NCBI GenBank assembly: GCA_910586925.1
Contig: CAJUKG010000008.1
Location: 32,951-96,950, forward strand
From: an uncultured Christensenellaceae bacterium
Lineage (GTDB): Bacteria > Bacillota > Clostridia > Christensenellales > Pumilibacteraceae
DNA: 64,000 bases
Direction of reading: 5' to 3'
Shown: piece after piece, positions 25,089-33,343 of the stretch
Numbering within the stretch: position 1 is the first letter of the stretch
How the letters are laid out: each line of letters opens with the position of its first letter
Program-made: the position numbers and the translations under genes
Notes under the pieces: model-generated
What the model was told of the DNA's origin: nothing
The model's database searches: none
Seen by the model: the letters and a program-made list of their open reading frames with translations, nothing else

Positions 25089-26083
25089 TGCGCAGACTGC
25101 GATTGGCGATCGCGGCGGTTTTCGCGCTGATCGCGGCGACCGTGCTCGTCGGCTGTACCGCGTCGGTCGCGGTGTACGACTACACCGAGAACGGCGTGCG
25201 GTATACCGAGTACGAGATCGCGCTCGACGGCGAGGCGGTGACCGCGCTCGAAAGCACTGCGGGATCGGACGCCGACGGCAATAAGTACACCGTCGAGCAG
25301 TATTTGTACAGGCTGTTCACCGATTACGGCTATTCGCTTGTGAGCGCGAAGCGCGCCGACGGCGGGTATACCGTCGTGTTCCGCAAAGCTACGGAAGGCG
25401 AGCCGGAACTGTTCGCGTACGGCACAAGCCCGAAGTTCGTCGCGACGAGCAAAGCGAATCCGTTCATACGCACGTATACCGCTGTGTCGCCAAGCCCGTT
25501 CAACGGACTGCGCGCGGCGTACGAGTCGATACCCGCCGAACGGTCGGCGACAATGCTCGAGCGGATCAAAAACGGGCTTATCGCCCGCAACGAATACGGC
25601 GACAAAACGGAAGTATTCCCGTCCATAGAAACGGCTTTCCCGTATACGGCGGGCGCGAACAAAGACGGACTGCTGTTGAAATACAGGCGTGTCGGGTCGG
25701 AGCGCACGGCGTCGAGCGGCACGGCGACGCCTATCGGAAACCGCAACGTAATGTACGAGTTCGCGCGGTACTTCGACACCGTCGATACCGATATAACGCT
25801 CGAGTATAAACGCCCCGTTCCGTACGGATGGTATCTGGTCGCGATTGCGGCGGGCGGCGGTATTTTCGCGGCGGTGTTCGCGGTGCTTCGCAGGAAGAAC
25901 GGCGGCAGATCTGCGGGTGCGGACGATGCCGAAAGCCCTCAAACCGTCGAGGCTTCGGCGAGTATAGAGAATGTGACGGGTGTGGACGACCACGAAAATT
26001 CGGCGGTCGCGGAAGAAAAATCGAAAGGCGAAACGCCCGAACAACAAGGAGATGAAGATAATGCCCAAACGGAACGACCGTGA
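25088..26083 (+). CDS. Lipoprotein with C-terminal membrane helix, unknown function
   Basis: This 331-residue protein has lipobox VLVGC (Cys23), an extracytoplasmic domain of about 215 residues and a membrane helix near 247-268 (WYLVAIAAGGGIFAAVFAVL). A charged cytosolic tail rich in Glu, Ser and Asp follows. I do not recognise the outer domain. The ATG at 25088 overlaps the pepF stop; a TTG three bases earlier is in frame. The gene overlaps the dnaB start by 23 bases, which ties it to the replication gene by expression only. Confidence 0.75.
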   Translation: MRRLRLAIAAVFALIAATVLVGCTASVAVYDYTENGVRYTEYEIALDGEAVTALESTAGSDADGNKYTVEQYLYRLFTDYGYSLVSAKRADGGYTVVFRKATEGEPELFAYGTSPKFVATSKANPFIRTYTAVSPSPFNGLRAAYESIPAERSATMLERIKNGLIARNEYGDKTEVFPSIETAFPYTAGANKDGLLLKYRRVGSERTASSGTATPIGNRNVMYEFARYFDTVDTDITLEYKRPVPYGWYLVAIAAGGGIFAAVFAVLRRKNGGRSAGADDAESPQTVEASASIENVTGVDDHENSAVAEEKSKGETPEQQGDEDNAQTERP

Positions 26084-27662
26084 GGAATTTATAAAGAACC
26101 ACCCGCATGTGGTGGCGCGCGAAACGCCCAACAGCTACGAGGCGGAGTGCGCATTGCTCGGCGGCATAATGATCGACGGACGGACGGCGGCGGATCTGTT
26201 GCCGCAGCTTTCCGCAGACGATTTCTATACGCCGTCGCATAAGTATATAGTCGAAGGGATACGCGACCTGTTCACCGCGGCACAGCCTATCGACCTCGTA
26301 ACGGTTTCGGGTCAGCTCGAGAACCGCGGCACGCTCGCGCTTTGCGGTGGCGTGGAGTATCTCGCAAAACTGATACAGGACGTTCCGACGGTGGCGAATG
26401 CGGCGTACTATTTCGGCATGGTCAAAAAGCATACGCGGCTGCGCGAGATGATACGCATCGCGCGGCAAATGGCGGACGAGGCGTACGCGCTCGACCCCGA
26501 CGACAGCGCGATGTCGAGAGCGGAAGCGGCTCTTTACGGGCTTGCGGAATCGAACAGACGCGGCAAGCCCGAAAAACTCGGCGGGTTCGTTCAGGAAGTG
26601 CTCGCCGATCTTCGCGACCGCTCGACGCTCACCTCGGCGTACCGTGGCGTGCCGACCGGCTTTACAAAGCTCGACATGGTGCTCGGCGGCGGATTCCAGA
26701 ACAGCGATTTGATAATCCTCGCGGCGCGACCCGGTCAAGGCAAAACGAGTTTCGCCATGAACTGCGCGGTCAATGCGGCGCGGAGAAAACGTCCCGATAC
26801 GGGCAAGCCGTACGTGGTGGCGGTGTTCTCGCTCGAAATGAGCGCGACTCAGCTCGCAAAGCGTATACTGTGCTCGGTGGGCGAATACGACATGTCGCGC
26901 GCCAACCGCGCGGTGGTGGACGAGAACGATTGGGACAGGCTGTACGCGGCGCGCAACGAACTCGCGCCGACCGAGCTGTACGTCGATCAGTCGGGAGATA
27001 TAACGCCGGCGGAAGTGCTGTCGAAGTGCAGAGCGTTGAAGCATACCGTCGGGCTTGACTTTATAATGATAGACTATTTGCAGTTAATGCAGAGCGGCAA
27101 GCACCTCGACAATTTCGTGCGCGAGATCGCGGAAATAACACGCGCGCTCAAGCTCGCCGCGAAAGAACTCGACGTGCCGATACTGTTGCTTTCGCAGATG
27201 TCGCGAAGCATCGAGCAACGAAAGGGCAACGACAAGGAATCGCGGCTTTCCGACCTTCGCGACTCGGGCGCGATCGAGCAGGACGCGGATATAGTTCTGT
27301 TCATAGACAGGAAAGATACGGAGGGCGGCGATAAACAGTCGCGCCCCGCACAGCAGGAAGTGTACTTGAACGTGGCAAAGCACAGGAACGGCGAAACGGG
27401 CAATATCAAACTCATATGGAATCCCGCGACCACGACGTTCAAAGACCCCGACGCGAACAGCCGTCCCGAACCCCCGCCCGCAGGTTACGGCGGCAGAGAT
27501 ATAGGTTTTGAAACGTCCGCACCGCCCCCGCCCGACGATATGGCGAGCGGCGTGGAAAGTTTCGTGGAGTTCGAGGAACAAGACCTTCCGGACGACGGCG
27601 GACAGTCGGCGCAGGGCGGAGTGAATGCCGTGGACAGCGGGCTTATCGACGACGATAATTAA
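26061..27662 (+). CDS. dnaB: Replicative DNA helicase DnaB
   Basis: This 533-residue protein has an N-terminal DnaB domain (EAECALLGGIMID) and a RecA-like core with Walker A GQGKT at 225-229, EMS in the H1a motif (FSLEMSATQL), DYLQLM in Walker B and a C-terminal SDLRDSGAIEQDAD motif. It unwinds DNA at the replication fork. The Pro/Gly-rich acidic tail after about 460 is longer than in most DnaB. ATG at 26061 has GGAG nine bases upstream; the upstream in-frame ATG at 26052 directly abuts that site and is unlikely. Confidence 0.95.
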   Translation: MPKRNDREEFIKNHPHVVARETPNSYEAECALLGGIMIDGRTAADLLPQLSADDFYTPSHKYIVEGIRDLFTAAQPIDLVTVSGQLENRGTLALCGGVEYLAKLIQDVPTVANAAYYFGMVKKHTRLREMIRIARQMADEAYALDPDDSAMSRAEAALYGLAESNRRGKPEKLGGFVQEVLADLRDRSTLTSAYRGVPTGFTKLDMVLGGGFQNSDLIILAARPGQGKTSFAMNCAVNAARRKRPDTGKPYVVAVFSLEMSATQLAKRILCSVGEYDMSRANRAVVDENDWDRLYAARNELAPTELYVDQSGDITPAEVLSKCRALKHTVGLDFIMIDYLQLMQSGKHLDNFVREIAEITRALKLAAKELDVPILLLSQMSRSIEQRKGNDKESRLSDLRDSGAIEQDADIVLFIDRKDTEGGDKQSRPAQQEVYLNVAKHRNGETGNIKLIWNPATTTFKDPDANSRPEPPPAGYGGRDIGFETSAPPPPDDMASGVESFVEFEEQDLPDDGGQSAQGGVNAVDSGLIDDDN

Positions 27663-27688
27663 AAATTACGGATAACCCGAATATAAAC

Positions 27689-27715
27689 GCGACGAGAGAA
27701 ATCCCGTCGCTTTTT
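27689..27715 (+). terminator. Terminator of dnaB
   Basis: GCGACG and CGTCGC form a stem around a 10-base loop, followed by TTTTT. Confidence 0.75.
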
Positions 27716-27764
27716 GTTTGCGCCGTGCTAAAAGACAAAAAATCCGAAAAACATGTAAAAAGGA

Positions 27765-27793
27765 TTGACAAACGCCGCGCAATATAGTATAAT
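27765..27793 (+). promoter_or_regulatory. Promoter of tRNA-Thr
   Basis: TTGACA and TATAAT are separated by 17 bases. The -35 and the adjoining AACGCCGC are the same as in the promoter at 36257. Confidence 0.8.
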
Positions 27794-27867
27794 TATCAAG
27801 CCTGTAAAAAGTGCGTATATCGGATTAAAGACGCTTATACTTGGCAAAATAAATCAGAAAAGAATAT

Positions 27868-27943
27868 GCTGTTATGGCTCAGTAGGTAGAGCACCACCTT
27901 GGTAAGGTGGAGGTCCCGGGTTCGAATCCCGGTAACAGCTCCA
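27868..27943 (+). tRNA. tRNA-Thr(GGT)
   Basis: This 76-base tRNA has acceptor GCTGTTA/TAACAGC, anticodon arm CCACC-TTGGTAA-GGTGG giving GGT, T-loop GGTTCGAATCC and an encoded CCA. Confidence 0.97.
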
Positions 27944-27954
27944 AAAGGCATATT

Positions 27955-27977
27955 AGGGCGCATCTTGCGCCCTTTTT
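27955..27977 (+). terminator. Terminator of tRNA-Thr
   Basis: AGGGCGCA and TGCGCCCT form an 8-bp stem with a 3-base loop, followed by T. Confidence 0.85.
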
Positions 27978-28104
27978 ATGTGCCGTGCGCTCGGGTCAGT
28001 GGCAGTTCTACACTCCCGTCGCGCTCGTACTTAAAAGTGCCCGATCTGCAACCCTTCTTTGCCTTTTGAACGAGTAGTATTTTCGTCTTATAAAGACAAG
28101 ACAT
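27976..28104 (-). CDS. Small ORF of 42 codons behind tRNA-Thr (uncertain)
   Basis: ATG at 28104 opens a short frame whose second half reads GTFKYERDGSVELPLTRA and stops at 27976. The composition looks protein-like, with alternating charged and beta-branched residues, rather than random. There is no clear ribosome binding site, and both ends overlap plus-strand terminators. It may be a decayed gene end or the reverse image of a small plus-strand RNA ending at 28132. I do not recognise a family. Confidence 0.3.
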   Translation of the reverse strand: MSCLYKTKILLVQKAKKGCRSGTFKYERDGSVELPLTRAHGT

Positions 28105-28105
28105 A

Positions 28106-28132
28106 GTCCGTTTTCACCCGAACGGGCTTTTT
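28106..28132 (+). terminator. Second terminator behind tRNA-Thr
   Basis: GTCCGTT and AACGGGC (one G-T pair) form a stem followed by TTTTT. No gene on the plus strand precedes it, so a small RNA from 27978-28132 is possible; nothing else is seen in that stretch. Confidence 0.6.
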
Positions 28133-28158
28133 ATTATGGGTTTATGTCGTTAATGTAC

Positions 28159-28187
28159 TTGCGGAAATACCGTGATCGTGCTATAAT
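28159..28187 (+). promoter_or_regulatory. Promoter of the ClbS-like gene
   Basis: TTGCGG and TATAAT are separated by 17 bases. Confidence 0.7.
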
Positions 28188-28239
28188 ATAAGCGGAAAAA
28201 CTTGCTTGCGAGCATAAACGGCAATAAGGAGTGGACATA

Positions 28240-28779
28240 ATGGCAAGACCGAGGACAAAAGAGGATTTAATATCCGAAAGCGAGAAAAGCTATAAAAATC
28301 TTTGCGATTTCATTTCCGCACTGACGGAAAAAGAACTCGGCACCGAATTCGATTTTTCCAGTCTTAACAAGAGCGAAGCGCATTGGAAACGCGATAAAAA
28401 TTTGCGCGATGTCTTAATGCACTTATACGAGTGGCAAATGTTGATGCTGCGATGGGTGTCGGAAAACGAGCAGGGCAGGCAAAGACAGTTTTTACGCGAC
28501 GGGTATTCGTGGGCGAACTATGGCGAAATGAATATGCTTTTTTTCCAAAGCGCGCAGGACGTGCCGCTCGAAAAAGCGCGGGAACTATTGTCGCAATCGC
28601 ATAGCGAAATAACGGCGTTGATGCAAAAGTACGATACGAAGCAGTTGTTCGAAAAGAATGTATTTGCTTGGGTAGGCGGCAGTACGTTGGGACAGTATTT
28701 CATTTCCACGACGATAGCGCACTACGAATGGGCATTGAAAAAATTAAAGGCGCACAGGAAAATCGTCGCCGCTTTATAA
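28240..28779 (+). CDS. ClbS/DfsB-family four-helix protein
   Basis: This 179-residue protein opens with MARPRTKEDLI, typical of the ClbS/DfsB family (DUF1706), and contains NLRDVLMHLYEWQMLML and the C-terminal AHYEWALKKL helix. Escherichia coli ClbS protects against colibactin by acting on its cyclopropane warhead; most family members have unknown roles, and DinB-like four-helix bundles are general. Here a self-protection or stress role is only inference. ATG at 28240 has GGAG eight bases upstream. It stands alone with its own promoter. Confidence 0.88.
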   Translation: MARPRTKEDLISESEKSYKNLCDFISALTEKELGTEFDFSSLNKSEAHWKRDKNLRDVLMHLYEWQMLMLRWVSENEQGRQRQFLRDGYSWANYGEMNMLFFQSAQDVPLEKARELLSQSHSEITALMQKYDTKQLFEKNVFAWVGGSTLGQYFISTTIAHYEWALKKLKAHRKIVAAL

Positions 28780-28944
28780 ACGGATTTCTGCCAGCAAATG
28801 CGAACGTAATGAGCGAACTTACGACGCTGAAAAATATAGATTATGACGATTAGCTCGTGCAAACTATCCCGCGATACCGACCGGGAAAGTATCGGACGAT
28901 ATTATTATGCGAAATAAAGATATTCATGTCATGCCGCGGTCGGC

Positions 28945-28973
28945 TTTACAAACGCGAGCGAATCACATATAAT
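28945..28973 (+). promoter_or_regulatory. Promoter of the DtxR-type regulator
   Basis: TTTACA and TATAAT are separated by 17 bases. No copy of the 18-bp operator is seen here, so the regulator gene may not be autoregulated. Confidence 0.65.
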
Positions 28974-29005
28974 AAAAGAAAGCATATACGGCGCAGAGGG
29001 CAATT

Positions 29006-29383
29006 ATGGTCAAATATCAAGAATCCGAAGAAATGTATCTCGAAACGATACTGTTGCTCAAACAAAAGAGTGCGAACGTTCACGCGATAAACGTAGCGGA
29101 AGAACTCGGTTATTCCAAGCCTTCGGTATCGCGCGGAATGGGATTGCTCGTAAATAAAGGGTATATCACGATAGGGCAGGGCGGCGAAATCAACTTTACG
29201 CCGCAAGGCAAGGCGAAAGCCGAAAGCATTTACGAACGCCATACCGTTATAACGAAATTGCTCGAATATGCGGGCGCAAGCCGAGAAACAGCCGAGGAAA
29301 ACGCGTGCCGTATAGAACACGTGATTACGGAAGAATTGTTCGACGTGCTGAAAAATTTTGCAAAAACAGTTAGCAGCCGCTAA
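29006..29383 (+). CDS. Iron-type DtxR/IdeR metalloregulator
   Basis: This 125-residue regulator has a winged HTH (VAEELGYSKPSVSRGMGLLVNKGYI) and a dimerisation domain, without the SH3-like third domain of DtxR. Metal ligands line up with DtxR: M10 (EEMYLETI), H79, and C101, E104, H105 (ACRIEHV). The Met and Cys at these places are those of iron regulators, whereas MntR has Asp and Glu, so Fe(II) is the likely co-repressor. Three palindromes AGTTAGC-N4-GCTAACT lie in and behind the gene end and before the transport operon, the probable operators. Confidence 0.92.
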   Translation: MVKYQESEEMYLETILLLKQKSANVHAINVAEELGYSKPSVSRGMGLLVNKGYITIGQGGEINFTPQGKAKAESIYERHTVITKLLEYAGASRETAEENACRIEHVITEELFDVLKNFAKTVSSR

Positions 29384-29385
29384 CT
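29368..29385 (+). promoter_or_regulatory. DtxR-type operator 1
   Basis: AGTTAGC-AGCC-GCTAACT is a perfect 18-bp palindrome that overlaps the regulator stop codon and ends six bases before the -35 box at 29391. The half-site GTTAGC resembles the DtxR consensus TTAGGTTAG. Confidence 0.7.
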
Positions 29386-29390
29386 TTTGC

Positions 29391-29419
29391 TTGACATAAA
29401 AGTTATCGTCGTTTATAAT
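29391..29419 (+). promoter_or_regulatory. Promoter of the ygbA-ABC-ECF operon
   Basis: TTGACA and TATAAT are separated by 17 bases, an exact consensus promoter, so repression by the adjacent operators would be needed to keep it low. Confidence 0.8.
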
Positions 29420-29463
29420 ATAAAGCGAAGCATCAAAAGTGTTTCGCAATTTTTTTGTCTGCG

Positions 29464-29481
29464 AGTTAGCAACGGCTTACT
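29464..29481 (+). promoter_or_regulatory. DtxR-type operator 2
   Basis: AGTTAGC-AACG-GCTTACT differs from the perfect palindrome by one base and lies about 40 bases inside the leader. Confidence 0.6.
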
Positions 29482-29516
29482 CATCGCGGATGAAAGAACA
29501 AAATTTTTTACGTTGC

Positions 29517-29534
29517 GGTTAGTCACGGCTAACT
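29517..29534 (+). promoter_or_regulatory. DtxR-type operator 3
   Basis: GGTTAGT-CACG-GCTAACT is a near-palindrome with one intact half-site, 27 bases before the ygbA-like start codon. Confidence 0.6.
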
Positions 29535-29560
29535 GCTTGTATGGAGAAAGGGTATCGGCT

Positions 29561-29944
29561 ATGGGCAAAGAACTTGCGGCATGGGAGAAGGAGAAGAAAC
29601 TCATTCCCGTAATGATAAAAAAATACTGTCGCGGCAAGCATAAAGCGGAGCGAAAAGCGCAGGACGTCAAGCGCGGCGAAGTGTGTTCGGAGTGCAGGGA
29701 ACTTACGGAGTACGCATTGTTCAGACTTGAGAAATGTCCGTTCAAAGCGGATAAGAAGTTTTGCTCGTTTTGCAAGATACATTGCTATAAGCCCGAAATG
29801 CGGGAGCGGATAAAAGCGGTGATGAAGTACAGCGGTCCGCGCATGTTGCCGTCGCACCCGATATTCGCAATAAGTCACGTTGTGCAAATGATAAAGTACA
29901 AAAAATCGTTAAAGAAACGGGAGACGGAAAGCCGTGATAGATAA
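29561..29944 (+). CDS. YgbA-like (nitrous oxide-stimulated promoter family) protein
   Basis: This 127-residue protein matches the YgbA_NO family: IKKYCRGKHK, CSECRELTEYALFRLEKCPF, then FCSFCKIHCYKPEMRE and VMKYSGPRMLPSHP. Six or more conserved Cys suggest a metal site, probably iron or zinc. Escherichia coli ygbA is induced by nitric oxide through NsrR; here control is instead by a DtxR-type iron regulator. It is first in the iron-linked operon and overlaps the first ABC gene by 11 bases. I chose ATG at 29561, since the family begins here; the upstream frame would read through the operators. Confidence 0.88.
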   Translation: MGKELAAWEKEKKLIPVMIKKYCRGKHKAERKAQDVKRGEVCSECRELTEYALFRLEKCPFKADKKFCSFCKIHCYKPEMRERIKAVMKYSGPRMLPSHPIFAISHVVQMIKYKKSLKKRETESRDR

Positions 29945-31652
29945 AGAGTTATTCAAACTGATCGGCAAGAACAAAAAGTACATATTTATCGCCGTCGCTT
30001 TGCAGGTGTCGGGACTTCTCGCAAACGTCGGGATAACCGCGAGCATTTGTTGGGCGATCTATCTTGTTATCGCAAAAGCCGAACTTATTATGTTCGTATA
30101 TCCCGCCGTATGCGCGGTTGCGGGCATTGCCGTTCGTTACGCCATGACTCGGCTTACGGGCGATATTAAAGACGTGCTCGGGCGGAAAGTCAAAAAAGAC
30201 TTGCGCGAACGCACTTACGGTAAAATAGTCAAACTCGGCGTAAAGAGTACGGACGGAATGAGTATGTCGGGGCTTACGCAGGTAAGCATGGAAGGCGTGG
30301 AACAGCTCGACCTGTATTATTCGAGTTATTTGCCGCAGTTCTTTTTCGCTATGCTTGCGCCTGTAATTCTCTTTGCTATCTGCGTATGGATAGATTGGCG
30401 CACCGCGCTCGTTCTCTTGGCTTGCGTGCCGCTTATTCCCGTGTCGATAATAGCGGTGAGCAAGTACGCAAAAAAGATATTCGCGAAGTATTGGGGCAAG
30501 TACACCTCGATGGGCGATAAGTTTCTCGACAGCGTGCAAGGCTTAAAGGAATTGAAGATATTCAAAGCGGACAAAGCGCAACACGGCAAGATGAACGAGA
30601 GCGCGGAGGAGTTCCGCAAAATAACGATGAAAGTTCTCGTAATGCAGCTTGCGAGCACGACTATTATGGACTTGGTCGCATACGGCGGTGCGGGCGCAGG
30701 TATAGCGGTCGCTATTTGCGGCGCGGCGTTTTGGGGGTTAAATCCCATATACGCGCTGTTCCTCTGCCTTGTGGCGGTAGAGTTCTTCTTGCCGCTTCGC
30801 GCGTTCGGCTCGGCGTTCCATGTCGCGATGAACGGCGCGAGCGCGGGTAAAAAAATAATATCGCTATTAAATACGCCCGATCCCGTTTGGGGGACGCAAA
30901 GCGTCGGCGGAAAGACTATCGAACTGAACGGCGTCACTTTCTCTTACGACGGCACGCGCGACGTGCTTAAAAACGTGTCTTTCGTATTCCACGAAACGGG
31001 AATGACGGCGATAGTCGGCGAAAGCGGTTGCGGCAAATCCACTGTAGTCAATATGCTTGTCGGGGCGTTCAGACCGAAAAGCGGAAGCGTCACGGTGGGC
31101 GGAAAGCCGCTCGAGAGTCTTTCGCGCGACAGTTACTATTCGCACTTGGCGGTCGTCGGTTACAACACTTATATCTTTAATCAGACCGTCAGAGAAAACT
31201 TTTTACTTGCAAACAAAAACGCGACCGACGGGCAGATCTACGCCGCACTCGAAAAAGTAAATCTTTCGGAGTTCATAAAGGATAACGGCGGACTCGATAA
31301 AGTGATCGCCGAGGACGCGAACAATATTTCGGGCGGGCAAAAACAGCGGCTTGCGCTTGCCGTCAACCTCGTCGCCGACAAAGATATTTACGTTTTCGAC
31401 GAAGCGACGAGCAATATCGACGTCGAGAGCGAAACGATAATTATGAAAAATATCAAGGCATTGTCCGCGAATAAGAGCGTGATCGTTATTTCTCACAGAC
31501 TTGCGAACGTGGTTCCCGCCGACAATATCTATTTCATGGAAAACGGCGAAGTAAAAGAGAGCGGCGAACATTCGGTACTGATGAGCGGAAAGCAAGGCTA
31601 CGAAAAGTTATTTACGGCGCAGAAAGAATTAGAGGAGGGCTACGCATTATGA
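29934..31652 (+). CDS. ABC half-transporter, exporter fold (CydD/IrtA-like), first subunit
   Basis: This 572-residue protein has six membrane helices (about 15-300) fused to an ATPase with Walker A GESGCGKST at 362-370, signature ISGGQKQR and Walker B IYVFDEATSNID. It pairs with the next gene (4-base ATGA overlap) to form a heterodimer. Exporter-fold heterodimers include CydCD, drug pumps, and siderophore importers IrtAB and YbtPQ. The DtxR-type control and the ECF genes that follow favour an iron-siderophore or heme role; direction of transport is inference. Confidence 0.92.
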   Translation: MIDKELFKLIGKNKKYIFIAVALQVSGLLANVGITASICWAIYLVIAKAELIMFVYPAVCAVAGIAVRYAMTRLTGDIKDVLGRKVKKDLRERTYGKIVKLGVKSTDGMSMSGLTQVSMEGVEQLDLYYSSYLPQFFFAMLAPVILFAICVWIDWRTALVLLACVPLIPVSIIAVSKYAKKIFAKYWGKYTSMGDKFLDSVQGLKELKIFKADKAQHGKMNESAEEFRKITMKVLVMQLASTTIMDLVAYGGAGAGIAVAICGAAFWGLNPIYALFLCLVAVEFFLPLRAFGSAFHVAMNGASAGKKIISLLNTPDPVWGTQSVGGKTIELNGVTFSYDGTRDVLKNVSFVFHETGMTAIVGESGCGKSTVVNMLVGAFRPKSGSVTVGGKPLESLSRDSYYSHLAVVGYNTYIFNQTVRENFLLANKNATDGQIYAALEKVNLSEFIKDNGGLDKVIAEDANNISGGQKQRLALAVNLVADKDIYVFDEATSNIDVESETIIMKNIKALSANKSVIVISHRLANVVPADNIYFMENGEVKESGEHSVLMSGKQGYEKLFTAQKELEEGYAL

Positions 31653-33343
31653 AAGAGCAAAAGCGGAAGCTGCGCAGAAGCGGCGCGAAGATAATGGCAA
31701 GCCTCATACTCTTACTCGGCTCGCTTGCATACATAATGATACTCGCCGTCGTAAACGGCAGTATCGGGTTTATCTGCGCTATGGGCGTTACGGTGTTCGG
31801 CGCGGTCGGTGTTGCGAAAGCACTCGGCGAAGCGGTGGCAATGTCTTACGGACTTATAATCGGGCTTGCCGTCGGTTGCGGCGTATTGCGCGGATTATTG
31901 CGCTACTTGGAACAGTACAGCAACCACTTTATAGCGTTCAAACTGTTGGCGGTTCTGCGCGATAAGATATTCTGCGCGCTTCGCATATTGTGTCCCGCAA
32001 AACTCGAAAGCAAGCAAAAAGGCAGTATAATTGCCATGATAACGAGCGATATAGAAACGCTCGAAGTGTTCTATGCGCATACCGTTTCGCCCATTTGCAT
32101 TGCGGTCATCGTATCGACGGCGGTGTTCCTGTTTGTCGGGTTTGTATCGTCGTGGTATCTCGCGCTTGTTGCCGTTGTCGGATATTTTATGATAGGGATC
32201 GTCGTGCCTATGATATCTTCGGGCAGGCTCAAAGCGAGCGGCGTTAAATACCGCGCGGAGTTTGCGTCGTTCAACGCATATTTTCTCGACAGTATAAAAG
32301 GCATTAAAGACATCGTGCTGAACAACGCGGGGTATGAGCGCGAAACCGAAGTCGATCGCAGGTCGGAACTGCTCTTGAAAGAAACGAAAAAAATGAAACA
32401 CAACACAACGCGAGCGGCGGCGGCAACCGAGCTTACCGTGTCGCTGTTCATTATAGCGACGCTCGCAGTCGGTATCGTGCTCGTGCATTTCGATATGCTT
32501 TCTATCGGCAAAATGATTATCGGCGTGGTCGCGGTGTTCGGCAGCTTCGGTCCCGTGATAGCGATTTCGGCTCTGCCGGGAAATCTAACGCAGACTTTTG
32601 CGAGCGGCGACAGAGTACTGAACTTGCTTGCCGAAAAGCCTGCCGTTACCGAAGTTAAAAACGGCGCGGACATTGATTACGAAAACTTAAACGTAAGCGA
32701 TTTGTCGTTCGGTTACGACGGACAAACGCAGGTATTGAGCGATATTAAGATGCACGCCGAAAAGGGCGAGATCATCGGTATCGCGGGCGAGAGCGGTTGC
32801 GGTAAGTCCACGTTCTTGAAACTGCTTCTGCGGTTTTGGCAGAAGAACGGCGGCGAGATAGCGTACAACGGTATCGACATTGACAGAGTAAATACGGAGA
32901 GCCTTTTGGATAACGTAACAATGGTAAGTCAGACTACGTACCTGTTCGACGAAACGATAGAGGACAATTTGCGCATCGCAAAGCCGAATGCGACGCAGGA
33001 GGAACTCGAAACCGCTTGCCGCCTTGCGTCGGTACACGACTTTATAATGACGCTCCCGAACGGCTATAAAACGCAGGTCGGCGCACTCGGAGATAATCTT
33101 TCGGCAGGCGAAAAACAGCGCATAGGCTTGGCGCGTGCGTTCTTAAAAGGCAGCGAGCTCATACTTTTGGACGAGCCGACGAGCAACGTGGACAGTATCA
33201 ACGAGGGCATAATCTTAAAAGCACTGAAAGAGCAAAAGAGAAAAAAGAGCATAATTTTGGTGTCGCACCGCGAATCTACAATGGCTATAGCCGACAGGAT
33301 CTACAGAGTGGAAAACGGAGCAATGACGGAGGTGAAAGCATGA
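31649..33343 (+). CDS. ABC half-transporter, exporter fold, second subunit
   Basis: This 564-residue protein has six membrane helices followed by an ATPase with GESGCGKST at 380-388, signature LSAGEKQR and Walker B ELILLDEPTSNVDS. The signature has Ala where its partner has Gly (ISGGQ), so the two ATP sites are not equal. It overlaps both neighbours by four bases (ATGA), so expression of the whole operon is coupled. Confidence 0.92.
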   Translation: MKEQKRKLRRSGAKIMASLILLLGSLAYIMILAVVNGSIGFICAMGVTVFGAVGVAKALGEAVAMSYGLIIGLAVGCGVLRGLLRYLEQYSNHFIAFKLLAVLRDKIFCALRILCPAKLESKQKGSIIAMITSDIETLEVFYAHTVSPICIAVIVSTAVFLFVGFVSSWYLALVAVVGYFMIGIVVPMISSGRLKASGVKYRAEFASFNAYFLDSIKGIKDIVLNNAGYERETEVDRRSELLLKETKKMKHNTTRAAAATELTVSLFIIATLAVGIVLVHFDMLSIGKMIIGVVAVFGSFGPVIAISALPGNLTQTFASGDRVLNLLAEKPAVTEVKNGADIDYENLNVSDLSFGYDGQTQVLSDIKMHAEKGEIIGIAGESGCGKSTFLKLLLRFWQKNGGEIAYNGIDIDRVNTESLLDNVTMVSQTTYLFDETIEDNLRIAKPNATQEELETACRLASVHDFIMTLPNGYKTQVGALGDNLSAGEKQRIGLARAFLKGSELILLDEPTSNVDSINEGIILKALKEQKRKKSIILVSHRESTMAIADRIYRVENGAMTEVKA

